This document shows positions 26,064 through 35,136 of a DNA stretch of 64,000 bases, piece by piece. Made by a program: the position numbers and the translations under genes. Source of the stretch: Vibrio sp. 05-20-BW147 (GTDB lineage Bacteria > Pseudomonadota > Gammaproteobacteria > Enterobacterales > Vibrionaceae); NCBI RefSeq assembly GCF_013369385.1, contig NZ_SZTO01000020.1:18530-82529 (forward strand). Reading direction: 5' to 3'. Within the stretch, counting starts at the first letter, position 1; every line of letters begins with the position of its first letter. Under the pieces are notes generated by a model. That model made no database searches. It saw only the letters and a list, made by a program, of their open reading frames with translations, and had not been told where the DNA came from.

Positions 26064-26837
26064 TTAAACTGGGATTTCTTCTCGGCGCAGCATTTCTCCG
26101 GCAAGCGCCAAATACGCTTTTGAACCCGCAGAGTGTTTGTCGTAATACATCGCTGGTTTTCCATGACTTGGCGCTTCTGCTAAACGTACATTGCGAGGGA
26201 TCACTGTGCGGTAAACTTTACTGCCGAAATGCTTTTTGAGTTGATCGGAGACTTCATTAGATAGGCGATTGCGAGGATCATACATGGTGCGCAACAATCC
26301 CTCGATTTTGAGTTTGTCGTTTACCACAGCCGCCAGCTTACTAATGGTATCCATAAGAGCCGTTAAACCTTCTAACGCAAAATATTCACATTGCATTGGC
26401 ACCAGCACGGAATCCGCCGCAGCCATGGCATTGATTGTAAGAAGGTTTAAAGAAGGAGGACAATCAATAAAGATGAAATCATAGTTATCGCGAACTGAGG
26501 CTAACGCGTTCTTCAAGCGAACTTCGCGCGCGAACACTTCCATCAATTTGATTTCAGCGGCGGTGACGTCACCATTCGCCGCTATCAGGTCATATTTGCC
26601 AGTGGTGGTTTTACATACCACTTGATCAAATGGGGTTTCTTCGACGAGTAAATCATACGCGGTAGCGTCGACCATATACTTGTCGACGCCACTTGCCATC
26701 GTAGCGTTACCTTGCGGGTCCAGATCAACGACCAACACTTTACGTTTGGTGGCTGCCATTGAGGCCGCCAAATTGACACACGTTGTTGTCTTACCCACAC
26801 CACCTTTCTGGTTGGCGATTGCTACTATTCTACCCAC
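26064..26837 (-). CDS. parA: Chromosome partitioning ATPase ParA (Soj)
   Basis: A 257-residue Walker-type ATPase with the deviant P-loop KGGVGKTTT at residues 11-19 and FIDCPPSLN near residue 120. It drives segregation of the ParB-parS complex; ParA1 of Vibrio chromosome I pulls the origin to the cell pole. There is no N-terminal DNA-binding extension, so it is the chromosomal Soj type rather than a plasmid P1 type or Vibrio ParA2. It lies 10 bases after rsmG. Confidence 0.96.
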   Translation of the reverse strand: MGRIVAIANQKGGVGKTTTCVNLAASMAATKRKVLVVDLDPQGNATMASGVDKYMVDATAYDLLVEETPFDQVVCKTTTGKYDLIAANGDVTAAEIKLMEVFAREVRLKNALASVRDNYDFIFIDCPPSLNLLTINAMAAADSVLVPMQCEYFALEGLTALMDTISKLAAVVNDKLKIEGLLRTMYDPRNRLSNEVSDQLKKHFGSKVYRTVIPRNVRLAEAPSHGKPAMYYDKHSAGSKAYLALAGEMLRREEIPV

Positions 26838-26847
26838 GATGACCTCG

Positions 26848-27483
26848 CTAATTTTCCTTGCGCGATAAGATTACAAGATGGCGATCCCCTTCCAACTCAG
26901 GAACAGTCAAAGATATGACCTCTGTCACACTACACCACTCCGGAAGCTGATCAATTTCATCTTTAGGGTGCAATCCCTTAAGAGCAAGAAAGACACCTTG
27001 ACCGCATTTTGGTAGATGATGACACCACTCCACCATGTCTGTCATTGAAGCAAATGCGCGACTTAGAACACCATCAAATTTTTCTTCTGGTTGGAACTCT
27101 TCGACACGACTTTGCACCGTGGTCACATTTTCAATCTTTAGTTCATGGAGAACTTGTTTGATAAAGCGAATGCGCTTACCCAAGCTGTCCAACAAAAAGA
27201 ACGTTTTCTCTGGATGCATGATCGCCAACGGAATACCAGGCAATCCAGGTCCAGTACCGACATCGATAAAACGCTCACCGTCAAGGTGAGGCGCGACTAC
27301 GATGCTATCGAGGATATGTTTCACCAGCATGTCTTGCGGATCACGCACAGATGTCAGGTTGTAGGCTTTGTTCCACTTATTGAGCAGTTCCACATAACCT
27401 AACAGCTGTTCACGTTGACGTTCATTGACCTGTAAGTCGGTTTGCGCGATTAATGCGTCCAGTTTTTGGCGAAGAGCACTCAT
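26848..27483 (-). CDS. rsmG: 16S rRNA m7G527 methyltransferase
   Basis: A 211-residue SAM-dependent methyltransferase (GidB) that modifies G527 in 16S rRNA; loss gives low-level streptomycin resistance in other bacteria. The SAM-binding motif is FIDVGTGPGLPGIPLAI near residue 70. Its start overlaps the mnmG stop by 4 bases (ATGA type), so translation is probably coupled. Confidence 0.96.
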   Translation of the reverse strand: MSALRQKLDALIAQTDLQVNERQREQLLGYVELLNKWNKAYNLTSVRDPQDMLVKHILDSIVVAPHLDGERFIDVGTGPGLPGIPLAIMHPEKTFFLLDSLGKRIRFIKQVLHELKIENVTTVQSRVEEFQPEEKFDGVLSRAFASMTDMVEWCHHLPKCGQGVFLALKGLHPKDEIDQLPEWCSVTEVISLTVPELEGDRHLVILSRKEN

Positions 27484-29378
27484 GCGTTTTCTTCTCCCAC
27501 TTTCAACATGCCAATTTTCTTTAAGTGAACCAGCAAAATCGAAATGGCCGCTGGCGTAATACCAGAGATGCGTGATGCAATCCCCAATGTTTCGGGTTTG
27601 GCGGTGTTGAGTTTAAGTACTACCTCGTTGGATAGGCCTTTCACTTCGCTGTAATTGAGATCCACTGGCAATTTGGTATGTTCATGACGCAGGGATTTTT
27701 CAATCTCATCTTGCTGACGCTTAATGTAACCTTCGTATTTCACTTGAATTTCCACTTGCTCTGCGGCTTCAAGATCGTCGAGTGCAGGTGCAAAAGCGGC
27801 CAATGACGTGAGCTGCTCATAAGTCATCTCAGGGCGACGAAGAAGATCTTCACCACTGGCTTCACGGATCATTGGTGCTTTCAATAATTGGTTAAGCTCG
27901 TCAATACCGACAGAGCTTGGGTTCATCCATGTCGATTTCAGACGTTGACGCTCTTGCTCCATATTGTCGATCTTCTGGTTGAAACGAGCCCAACGAGCAT
28001 CATCAATCAAACCAAGTTCACGTGCTTTTTCTGTCAAACGCAGATCCGCGTTGTCTTCACGCAGTAACAAGCGATGTTCTGCACGCGATGTGAACATACG
28101 GTACGGTTCTTTGGTACCCATGGTTGAGAGATCGTCGATCAATACGCCCATGTAGGCTTGATCGCGACGCGGGCTCCAACCTTCTTTCTCTTGACTGAAC
28201 AAGCTGGCATTGAGACCTGCCATCAAGCCTTGTGCGGCCGCTTCTTCGTAACCAGTGGTGCCGTTAATTTGACCAGCAAAGAACAAACCTTGGATAAACT
28301 TGGTTTCGTAAGTCTGTTTCAAGTCACGCGGATCGAAGAAATCGTATTCAATTGCGTAACCAGGGCGAACAATGTGCGCGTTTTCAAAACCTTTCATCGA
28401 ACGAACAATCTGCACCTGTACATCAAATGGCAAGCTGGTGGAGATGCCGTTTGGATACAGTTCGTGAGTCGTTAAACCTTCTGGTTCAATGAAGATTTGG
28501 TGGCTGTTCTTATCGGCAAAGCGCATCACTTTGTCTTCGATAGAAGGGCAGTAACGAGGGCCAATACCTTCGATGATGCCAGCATACATTGGGCTACGAT
28601 CGAGGTTGTTGCGAATCACCTCATGCGTCTGCTCATTGGTATGGGTAATGAAACAAGGAATTTGACGTGGGTGATGAGTGCGATCGCCCATAAAAGAGAA
28701 CACAGGCGTTGGGTTATCACCGTGCTGCGCTTCCAGCACTGAAAAATCGACACTACGTGCATCAATACGTGGAGGTGTTCCTGTTTTCAGACGATCAACA
28801 CGGAAAGGCAGTTCACGAAGACGCTGTGCAAGCGCGATCGATGGAGGATCCCCTGCGCGCCCACCTGAGGAGCTTTCTAAGCCAATATGGATCTTACCAC
28901 CAAGGAAAGTACCTACCGTCAAAACGACCGCTTTAGCATGAAACTTCAGACCCATTTGCGTAACCACACCGCGAACTTGATCGTTTTCAACAATCAAATC
29001 ATCCACGGCTTGTTGGAAAAGAGTCAAGTTTGGCGCGTTTTCTAAAAAGTCACGCACGTACGCTTTATAAAGCGCTCGGTCGGCTTGTGCACGAGTGGCA
29101 CGTACAGCTGGGCCTTTTGACGCATTAAGCGTTCTAAATTGAATACCCGCGTGATCGATGGCTTGTGCCATCAAACCGCCCATTGCATCCACTTCTTTGA
29201 CTAAGTGTCCCTTACCGATCCCGCCAATCGCAGGGTTACAAGACATTTGTCCTAAAGTATCGATATTGTGAGTAAGTAATAAGGTCTTCTGACCTGTACG
29301 TGCTGATGCGAGTGCGGCTTCCGTTCCTGCGTGTCCGCCACCGACAACAATGACGTCAAATGTTTCGTGATAAAGCAT
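27480..29378 (-). CDS. mnmG: tRNA uridine-5-carboxymethylaminomethyl modification enzyme MnmG (GidA)
   Basis: A 632-residue FAD-binding protein that, with MnmE, makes cmnm5U34 in tRNAs reading split codon boxes. The N-terminal dinucleotide motif is VVGGGHAGTEAA, the signature MSCNPAIGGIGKGHLVKEVDAMGG is intact, and the C-terminal helical domain ends near ISILLVHLKK. The gene lies directly beside oriC, the conserved gidA position, and is transcribed away from it; in E. coli gidA transcription influences initiation. Confidence 0.97.
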   Translation of the reverse strand: MLYHETFDVIVVGGGHAGTEAALASARTGQKTLLLTHNIDTLGQMSCNPAIGGIGKGHLVKEVDAMGGLMAQAIDHAGIQFRTLNASKGPAVRATRAQADRALYKAYVRDFLENAPNLTLFQQAVDDLIVENDQVRGVVTQMGLKFHAKAVVLTVGTFLGGKIHIGLESSSGGRAGDPPSIALAQRLRELPFRVDRLKTGTPPRIDARSVDFSVLEAQHGDNPTPVFSFMGDRTHHPRQIPCFITHTNEQTHEVIRNNLDRSPMYAGIIEGIGPRYCPSIEDKVMRFADKNSHQIFIEPEGLTTHELYPNGISTSLPFDVQVQIVRSMKGFENAHIVRPGYAIEYDFFDPRDLKQTYETKFIQGLFFAGQINGTTGYEEAAAQGLMAGLNASLFSQEKEGWSPRRDQAYMGVLIDDLSTMGTKEPYRMFTSRAEHRLLLREDNADLRLTEKARELGLIDDARWARFNQKIDNMEQERQRLKSTWMNPSSVGIDELNQLLKAPMIREASGEDLLRRPEMTYEQLTSLAAFAPALDDLEAAEQVEIQVKYEGYIKRQQDEIEKSLRHEHTKLPVDLNYSEVKGLSNEVVLKLNTAKPETLGIASRISGITPAAISILLVHLKKIGMLKVGEENA

Positions 29379-29469
29379 GAACTGACCTCAGGTATTCAAA
29401 GGATTCAACAGTGAAAGAAAAAGAGCGATATTCTACCTGTTTTTAACTATGAGTGAAAATTGTTTTCGT

Positions 29470-29810
29470 ACACTCGATCATAGGATCGTCTCTCTAAATA
29501 TATATAAAGATCTTTATATATGATCTTTTATTGGATCTATTATTAGGATCCACCTCTCCTGTGGATAACCCATAAATGATCAACAAGATCATGGATCTTA
29601 TTCGGATCAAATGATGTGATCATGATTTGATCTACTCTTGTATTTCCTGGGATCAAAAATGGTGGTTATACACAGGGCATGGTTTGGATGAAAGTTATTA
29701 TTTTGATAACTATAGGAAAAACACGGGATCTTCTCTATTTTATCCACAGATGGTTTGTTGGTTTTTTGTTCAGATTGAAGGGAGGGAAGCTTGGTGGGTT
29801 ATTCACAGAG
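29470..29810. other. oriC: Chromosome I replication origin (oriC)
   Basis: The mnmG-mioC gap has all the marks of a gammaproteobacterial origin. Fourteen GATC sites lie between 29476 and 29730. An AT-rich unwinding region (about 29490-29546) contains three 13-mer-like units that begin GATCT, at 29509, 29522 and 29534. DnaA boxes are TGTGGATAA (29560-29568, minus), TTATACACA (29666-29674), TTATCCACA (29740-29748) and TTATTCACA (29799-29807). IHF and Fis sites were not assigned. No gene is credible inside it, although a 71-codon open frame crosses it. Confidence 0.95.
29490..29546. other. AT-rich DNA unwinding element of oriC
   Basis: About 57 bases of nearly pure A/T, including TATATATAAAGATCTTTATATA, broken into 13-mer-like repeats each starting with GATCT. 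It lies immediately left of the first DnaA box, which is the usual place of the duplex-unwinding element. SeqA binding to the clustered GATC sites is expected from knowledge of E. coli and V. cholerae. Confidence 0.8.
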
Positions 29811-29847
29811 AAAAGCGGAGTGTCACTCCGCTTGTCATCTAGCACAA

Positions 29848-30282
29848 TTAAAATTGTTGGATATGCGCATTGAACCACTCTTCTGCAGCATCTTCTGGAA
29901 CAGTGTGGTTTAAGACATCAATGGTTAAGCAATCTGTAATAGGCGTCGCGCCGATGTCTTCTAGCAAGGAGTAGGCGTGTAGGCCTGCCGCGCAGAAGGT
30001 ATCGTAGCTTGAATCTCCGATGGCAATGACAGCATAGCGAACATCTCCCATTTTAGGAGGAGTGGCTTGCAGAGCGTGAATAAATGGTTGGATGTTGTCT
30101 GGATACTCTCCAGCGCCATGGGTAGAGGTAATGATCAACCATGTATCGCTATTTGGGATTTCAGACAGTTGAGGCTGATTGTGAATGTGAGTTTCAAACC
30201 CAGCAGCTTGCAGCAGATCGTTAAGATGATCGCCAACGTATTCTGCGCCACCCAGTGTGCTGCCAGTGATGATGTGAATCAT
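29848..30282 (-). CDS. mioC: Flavodoxin-like protein MioC
   Basis: A 144-residue FMN-binding flavodoxin-like protein. The phosphate loop is ITGSTLGGAEYV at residues 5-16, and STHGAGEYPDN and IGDSSYDTFCAAG provide the isoalloxazine contacts. In E. coli MioC supports biotin synthase activity, and its transcription enters oriC. Here too the gene reads towards the origin. A terminator separates it from mnmE upstream, so it should have its own promoter in the 50-base gap. Confidence 0.94.
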   Translation of the reverse strand: MIHIITGSTLGGAEYVGDHLNDLLQAAGFETHIHNQPQLSEIPNSDTWLIITSTHGAGEYPDNIQPFIHALQATPPKMGDVRYAVIAIGDSSYDTFCAAGLHAYSLLEDIGATPITDCLTIDVLNHTVPEDAAEEWFNAHIQQF

Positions 30283-30298
30283 AGTGTGTCCTTGAGTC

Positions 30299-30330
30299 GA
30301 AAAAAAAGCGCAGCCAATGGCTACGCTTTA
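30299..30330 (-). terminator. Terminator of mnmE
   Basis: A 12-bp stem with one mismatch (AAAGCGcAGCCA/TGGCTaCGCTTT) is followed on the minus strand by eight T. It isolates mioC and oriC from mnmE transcription. Confidence 0.85.
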
Positions 30331-30333
30331 AGG

Positions 30334-31695
30334 TTATTTACCGATACAGAATGAAGAGAAAATACGTCCGAGCAAATCATCAGAGCTAAACTCGCCCGTG
30401 ATCTCGTTGAGATGCTGCTGAGCAATGCGGAGCTCCTCAGCGAGGATTTCTCCAGCCATATAACCCTCAAGCTGCTCTTGGCCTATCTGTAAGTGTTCTG
30501 CAGCGCGTTGAAGCGCATCCAGATGTCGGCGTCTTGCCATAAAGCCGCCTTCGGTGTTGCCTGAGAAACCCATACAAGCTTTAAGGTGATTACGCAATGC
30601 ATCAACCCCTTGACCCGTTTTGGCCGACAAACGGATCAACGTCGGCTGACTGACATGGCAGATCCCCAGTGATTCTTGGGTTTGATCGGCTTTGTTGCGG
30701 ATCACGGTAATGCCGATTTGTTCTGGCAAACGATCAATAAAGTCTGGCCAGATTTCTTTAGGGTCGGTGGCGTCGGTGGTGGTGCCATCGACCATGAAGA
30801 GTACGCGATCGGCTTGACGGATTTCATCCCAAGCGCGCTCGATACCGATTTTTTCTACTTCGTCTGAAGCATCACGCAGACCAGCGGTATCGATGATGTG
30901 CAATGGCATGCCATCGATATGGATGTGCTCACGGAGGACATCACGTGTGGTGCCAGCAATGTCGGTAACAATCGCAGACTCTTTGCCTGAGAGCGCATTC
31001 AACAGGCTCGATTTACCGGCGTTTGGACGGCCGGCAATCACCACTTTCATCCCTTCACGCATGATGGCGCCTTGGTTGGCTTCTTTGCGTACCGCGTCTA
31101 AGTTGTCGATGATGGCTTGCAGATCGCCCGCTACTTTGCCGTCGGCTAAAAAGTCGATTTCCTCTTCAGGAAAATCGATGGCTGCTTCCACGTAGATGCG
31201 CAGATGGATGAGAGATTCCACCAGCGTATGAATACGCTTAGAAAATTGCCCTTGCAGCGATTGGAGGGCCGATTTGGCCGCTTCTTCGGAGCTGGCATCA
31301 ATCAGGTCTGCGATCGCCTCTGCTTGTGTGAGGTCCATCTTATCGTTAAGGAAGGCACGCTCAGAAAATTCTCCAGGCCTTGCTGGGCGAACTCCTGGGA
31401 TGGTCAGGATGCGTTTAATCAGCATGTCCATCACCACAGGGCCACCGTGGCCTTGCAACTCAAGGACATCTTCGCCGGTGAAGGAATGAGGATTTGGGAA
31501 GAACAGGGCGATCCCTTGGTCGAGTTCGCTGCCGTCTACCGCTTTAAAAGGGAGATATTCGGCATAACGGGATTTCAGTGTTCTTCCGGTGACCTCTAAT
31601 GCCACTTGCGCGGCTTGTGGGCCTGAAACACGGATAATACCAACACCACCTCGGCCCGGCGCGGTAGCCTGAGCAACAATTGTATCTGTGGTCAT
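30334..31695 (-). CDS. mnmE: tRNA modification GTPase MnmE (TrmE)
   Basis: The 453-residue partner of MnmG in U34 modification. The N-terminal tetrahydrofolate-binding domain begins DTIVAQATAPGRGGVGIIRVSG. The G domain has GRPNAGKSSLLNAL (near 227), the TTRD switch and DTAGLRD. The C-terminus carries the conserved CIGK tail. The reaction needs both proteins, and here the two genes flank oriC. Confidence 0.97.
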   Translation of the reverse strand: MTTDTIVAQATAPGRGGVGIIRVSGPQAAQVALEVTGRTLKSRYAEYLPFKAVDGSELDQGIALFFPNPHSFTGEDVLELQGHGGPVVMDMLIKRILTIPGVRPARPGEFSERAFLNDKMDLTQAEAIADLIDASSEEAAKSALQSLQGQFSKRIHTLVESLIHLRIYVEAAIDFPEEEIDFLADGKVAGDLQAIIDNLDAVRKEANQGAIMREGMKVVIAGRPNAGKSSLLNALSGKESAIVTDIAGTTRDVLREHIHIDGMPLHIIDTAGLRDASDEVEKIGIERAWDEIRQADRVLFMVDGTTTDATDPKEIWPDFIDRLPEQIGITVIRNKADQTQESLGICHVSQPTLIRLSAKTGQGVDALRNHLKACMGFSGNTEGGFMARRRHLDALQRAAEHLQIGQEQLEGYMAGEILAEELRIAQQHLNEITGEFSSDDLLGRIFSSFCIGK

Positions 31696-31761
31696 ATAAG
31701 AGCCTATTTATTTCCGACCCATGGTTTGGTCGATGAATCAATGAGATGAATTGTAATCAGC

Positions 31762-31796
31762 TCAAAACAAAAAGGCGACCTTTTGGCCGCCTTTCT
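31762..31796 (-). terminator. Terminator of yidC
   Basis: A 10-bp stem with one mismatch (AAAGGCGaCC/GGcCGCCTTT) around TTTT. The minus-strand tail is TTTTTGTTTTG. It separates the rpmH-rnpA-yidD-yidC cluster from mnmE. Confidence 0.8.
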
Positions 31797-31814
31797 TTAC
31801 TCTGTTTTTATTAC

Positions 31815-33434
31815 TTACTTGGTGTGTAAGCCTTTTTTCTCCAGTGCTTTGTAAATCAAAGACTGCTGGATCAGAGTTACGATGTTCGATACTAGCCAGT
31901 ATAGAACCAGACCTGATGGGAACCATAGGAAGAAGAAGGTAAACATCACCGGCATAAAGGTCATGATCTTCTGCTGCATAGGATCGGTCACGGTCGTTGG
32001 GCTCATCTTCTGGATTAGGAACATCGAACCACCCATCAATAGCGGTAGGATGTAGTATGGGTCCTGCGCTGAAAGGTCGTGAATCCATAGGAAGAATGGC
32101 GAGTGACGCAGCTCAACTGATTCCATCAATGCCCAGTACAGTGCGATAAAGATAGGCATCTGCAAAATGAGAGGAAGACAGCCACCAAGTGGGTTTACTT
32201 TCTCTTTTTTGTACAGTTCCATCATCTCTTGGCTCATACGCTGACGGTCATCACCGATGCGCTCACGCATTGCTTGCAGCTTAGGCTGTAGCATGCGCAT
32301 CTTCGCCATTGAGGTGTACTGTGCTTTCGTTAGTGGGTACATTGCACCACGAACGATGAAGGTTAGACAGATGATCGCCACACCCCAGTTACCCACAAAG
32401 CTTTGGATAACAGACAGTAGCCAATGCAGTGGCTTCGCGATGAACCACAACCAGCCGTAATCGACAACCAAGTCAAGATTTGGTGCGACTTCTGCCATTT
32501 GGTCTTGCAGTTTAGGACCTGCCCAAAGGGTTGCTTGGAAGTGAGCGCTATCGCCATCCGCAATGGTTTTGTTTGGCATGCGAACACCGATGTCACCCAT
32601 GTTACCAATCACGCGAGTGTATAGGTTTGCACCTGGCTCGTTGCGAGGGATCCACGCCGCAGCGAAGTAGTGCTGGATCATCGCAGCCCAACCTTGACCA
32701 TTGGTCAGAGTAAGAGACAGATTGCGATCTTGCATATCTTCGAAGCTGTATTTCTTATAACGAGTATCTTCGGTTGAGTAAGCGCCACCACGGTAGGTTG
32801 GCATGGTGATGCTGCCGCCCGCGTCCATCAGGTTTTGACGAAGGTGGGCGTACATGCCTAACGTTGCGTTGTTGCCAGATTTGTTGACCACATCGAACTC
32901 AACGTCAATCGCGTAGCTGCCACGCTTAAGGATAAAGGTTTTGGTGTATTCCAAACCATTCGCTTGGTAGGTCATTGGAATACGCAATTCGTTTTGATCG
33001 TCAGCCAGAGTAAAGCTGTCTGCGCCCACTTGGTAACTTGGGCGATTTGCACTGCTAAGGTCGATGCCTTGTGGGCCAACCAAACCACTTTGTGCGATGA
33101 ATTGATGACCTTGAGTATCTTTAAGAAGCTCGAAGGCATTCGCAGAATTCATCTCTGCAGAATATTGGTTCAAATCCGCAGCCACAACATCACCACCAAC
33201 AGTGTCGATTGACAGAGTCAACACATCCGTTGTTACCGTGATGAGTTTTGCTGACGCTTGTTGCGCTGGCGCTGGGTCCAGTTCATCAGCAAAAGATGGT
33301 GCAGGTAAAGTGTTGCTTGTTTGAGCCTGTTCAACGGCTTGAGGGGCTGGGTTCTTTGCGACTTGCCACTGTTGGAACAGCAAGAAAGAAACCAGCGCCA
33401 GAAGCAGGACCAGGAGAGTACGTTGAGAATCCAT
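31815..33434 (-). CDS. yidC: Membrane protein insertase YidC
   Basis: A 539-residue inner membrane insertase that inserts proteins such as Fo subunit c, alone or with Sec. It has an N-terminal anchor (LLVLLLALVSFLLFQQW), a large periplasmic beta domain (about residues 60-335) and five C-terminal helices with the positively charged hydrophilic groove and C1 loop (TKAQYTSMAKMRMLQPKL). The length matches gammaproteobacterial YidC. It follows yidD by 2 bases. Confidence 0.97.
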   Translation of the reverse strand: MDSQRTLLVLLLALVSFLLFQQWQVAKNPAPQAVEQAQTSNTLPAPSFADELDPAPAQQASAKLITVTTDVLTLSIDTVGGDVVAADLNQYSAEMNSANAFELLKDTQGHQFIAQSGLVGPQGIDLSSANRPSYQVGADSFTLADDQNELRIPMTYQANGLEYTKTFILKRGSYAIDVEFDVVNKSGNNATLGMYAHLRQNLMDAGGSITMPTYRGGAYSTEDTRYKKYSFEDMQDRNLSLTLTNGQGWAAMIQHYFAAAWIPRNEPGANLYTRVIGNMGDIGVRMPNKTIADGDSAHFQATLWAGPKLQDQMAEVAPNLDLVVDYGWLWFIAKPLHWLLSVIQSFVGNWGVAIICLTFIVRGAMYPLTKAQYTSMAKMRMLQPKLQAMRERIGDDRQRMSQEMMELYKKEKVNPLGGCLPLILQMPIFIALYWALMESVELRHSPFFLWIHDLSAQDPYYILPLLMGGSMFLIQKMSPTTVTDPMQQKIMTFMPVMFTFFFLWFPSGLVLYWLVSNIVTLIQQSLIYKALEKKGLHTK

Positions 33435-33436
33435 CG

Positions 33437-33694
33437 TTATTTATCTCTGTCTTGTTTTTGGACTGGTGGAACGGGGTCAAAGCCCCCTTCATTCAAAGGG
33501 TGGCATTTTAATAGACGTTTGCCTGATAACCAACACCCTTTTACAAAACCGTGAGCTTTCAACGCTTCTATGGCATATGTAGAACAGGTTGGAGTAAAAC
33601 GACAGCGCGGTCCAAGGAGAGGACTGATAAGACCTTGATAAAGACGGACAAGTCCGATTGTTAACCACGCGAGGGGCGAGACAGGCGATGCCAT
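33437..33694 (-). CDS. yidD: Membrane protein insertion efficiency factor YidD
   Basis: An 85-residue protein with the family signature RLYQGLISPLLGPRCRFTPTCSTYAIEAL and a C-terminal GGFDPVP. YidD associates with the inner membrane and helps YidC-dependent insertion. Its start lies 34 bases inside the end of rnpA in another frame, the usual compact arrangement of this cluster. Confidence 0.95.
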   Translation of the reverse strand: MASPVSPLAWLTIGLVRLYQGLISPLLGPRCRFTPTCSTYAIEALKAHGFVKGCWLSGKRLLKCHPLNEGGFDPVPPVQKQDRDK

Positions 33695-34017
33695 AGCTTA
33701 TCAAACAACTTAAACAGTTCCTCATTGCTCAAATCTTGCGCGCTTTTCTTGGCGATCACAACAAAATCTTTATTGGGAAGTTGATGTTGTGTGTTACGAA
33801 AGCTTTCACGGGCTAGGCGTTTGAATCGGTTGCGACCAACGGCAGTTTTGATTTGCTTCTTGGGTACAGCCAAGCCTAAACGAGGATGAGAAAGGTTATT
33901 ATTGCGAGCAATGATAGTGAAATGAGGAGAGCCAGCTCGATGAGCTTGCTGAAAGACGTTTTGATAATGCTCGGGAGTTAACAAACGTAACTCCCGATTG
34001 AACGCGTACGTATTCAA
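33661..34017 (-). CDS. rnpA: Ribonuclease P protein component
   Basis: A 118-residue basic protein that binds the RNase P RNA and helps mature tRNA 5' ends. The signature RNRFKRLARESFR lies near residue 60. It starts 13 bases after rpmH and overlaps yidD by 34 bases. In E. coli rpmH and rnpA share promoters; the strong promoter upstream of rpmH here should serve both. Confidence 0.96.
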   Translation of the reverse strand: MNTYAFNRELRLLTPEHYQNVFQQAHRAGSPHFTIIARNNNLSHPRLGLAVPKKQIKTAVGRNRFKRLARESFRNTQHQLPNKDFVVIAKKSAQDLSNEELFKLFDKLWHRLSRPSRG

Positions 34018-34030
34018 AATAAGCTAATGA

Positions 34031-34171
34031 TTATTTTGACAGGCGCGCACGGCCTTTCGCACGACGTGCATTGATTACTTTACGACCGTTCTTAGTCGCC
34101 ATGCGTGCACGGAAACCGTGAGTACGCTTGCGCTTTAGAACTGAAGGTTGAAAAGTGCGTTTAGTAGCCAT
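34031..34171 (-). CDS. rpmH: Ribosomal protein bL34
   Basis: A 46-residue, very basic large-subunit protein: MATKRTFQPSVLKRKRTHGF, then RARMATKNGRKVINARRAKG, ending RARLSK. I read it directly from the minus strand. It is the first gene of the rpmH-rnpA-yidD-yidC cluster and has a near-consensus promoter upstream. Confidence 0.97.
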   Translation of the reverse strand: MATKRTFQPSVLKRKRTHGFRARMATKNGRKVINARRAKGRARLSK

Positions 34172-34283
34172 TGTTATTACCTTTACTGATCAGTAGTTTT
34201 AGGTTCTAAGTTAACCCGGCGTGGGTCTGTTTTCTTCTCTATATAAAGAAGAGTTCACCGACGCCTCTCAACAAAGAGGCGGA

Positions 34284-34312
34284 ATTGTAATCACAGTCAC
34301 ACAAAGTGTCAA
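34284..34312 (-). promoter_or_regulatory. Sigma-70 promoter of rpmH-rnpA
   Basis: On the minus strand TTGACA (complement of 34307-34312), a 17-base spacer and TACAAT (complement of 34284-34289) form an almost perfect sigma-70 promoter, with a transcribed leader of about 105 bases before rpmH. Confidence 0.8.
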
Positions 34313-34398
34313 TCTTTGTGGTGTATCAACAAATCCGTCGGGCGATTATACGGAGTGTGAGTAAAATCTCAAGGATCTCGCGATCTTTGTCGGGATCT

Positions 34399-35136
34399 TT
34401 ACTCCATTCCTACTTGGCGTAGGAATTTTTGTAAGCGAGGATCCTGTGGATTTCCAAAGATATCCTGTGGAGATCCCTGCTCAACAATCTTGCCTTCTGC
34501 CATAAAGATCACGCGATCCGCCACTTCTCGGGCAAATTGCATCTCATGGGTGACCACCAGCATCGTTTGGTGTTGGTTGGCTAACTTCTTCATTAATGAG
34601 AGGACTTCTCCAACCCATTCTGGATCCAATGCTGAGGTTGGCTCATCAAAAAGCAACAGTTCGGGCTGTAGCGCCATGGCGCGGCCAATTCCGACGCGCT
34701 GTTGCTGGCCACCCGAAAGGGCTGCTGGGTAGCTGTCGCCTTTTTCTCCCAGACCAATGTCGTCCAAGATTTGCTGCGCGCGTTTCAGAGCGTCTTCTTT
34801 TTTCCAGCCGCGAACGGTGACCAAACCCTCGGCAATATTTTGTCGCGCCGTCATGTGGGCAAATAACGCGTAGTTTTGAAACACGAAACCAGTGCGGCGG
34901 CGCAGCGCAAGCACTTCGGCTTTGGTGTGTTGTTGGCTATCGACACTGATGTCATCAATGGTGATTTTGCCTTGGTCCGCTTGCTCTAGAAAGTTAACAC
35001 AGCGCAGCAAGGTCGACTTGCCAGTACCGCTTGAACCAATTATGACGATGATTTCACCTTGGTTGATGGTCAGATCAATGCCTTTGAGTACTTCTGTGTC
35101 GCCAAAGCGTTTGTGGATATTGTCTAATTTGATCAT
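34399..35136 (-). CDS. Polar amino acid ABC transporter, ATP-binding protein
   Basis: A 245-residue GlnQ/HisP/TcyN-type ATPase with Walker A GSSGTGKST (residues 33-41), signature LSGGQQQRVGIGRAMA and Walker B LLLFDEPTSALDP. Its start overlaps the permease stop by 4 bases, so it is translationally coupled in a binding protein-permease-ATPase operon. The family points to cystine or another polar amino acid; the exact substrate is not known. Confidence 0.93.
   Translation of the reverse strand: MIKLDNIHKRFGDTEVLKGIDLTINQGEIIVIIGSSGTGKSTLLRCVNFLEQADQGKITIDDISVDSQQHTKAEVLALRRRTGFVFQNYALFAHMTARQNIAEGLVTVRGWKKEDALKRAQQILDDIGLGEKGDSYPAALSGGQQQRVGIGRAMALQPELLLFDEPTSALDPEWVGEVLSLMKKLANQHQTMLVVTHEMQFAREVADRVIFMAEGKIVEQGSPQDIFGNPQDPRLQKFLRQVGME

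Noticed and set aside
25008..29480. parS centromere sites near parAB
   Set aside because: I looked for TGTTTCACGTGAAACA and close variants and saw none in the window; they probably lie elsewhere near the origin.
29627..29842. A 71-codon open frame inside oriC
   Set aside because: It overlaps DnaA boxes and GATC sites, has no ribosome site and has an implausible composition; it is a chance frame in AT-rich DNA.
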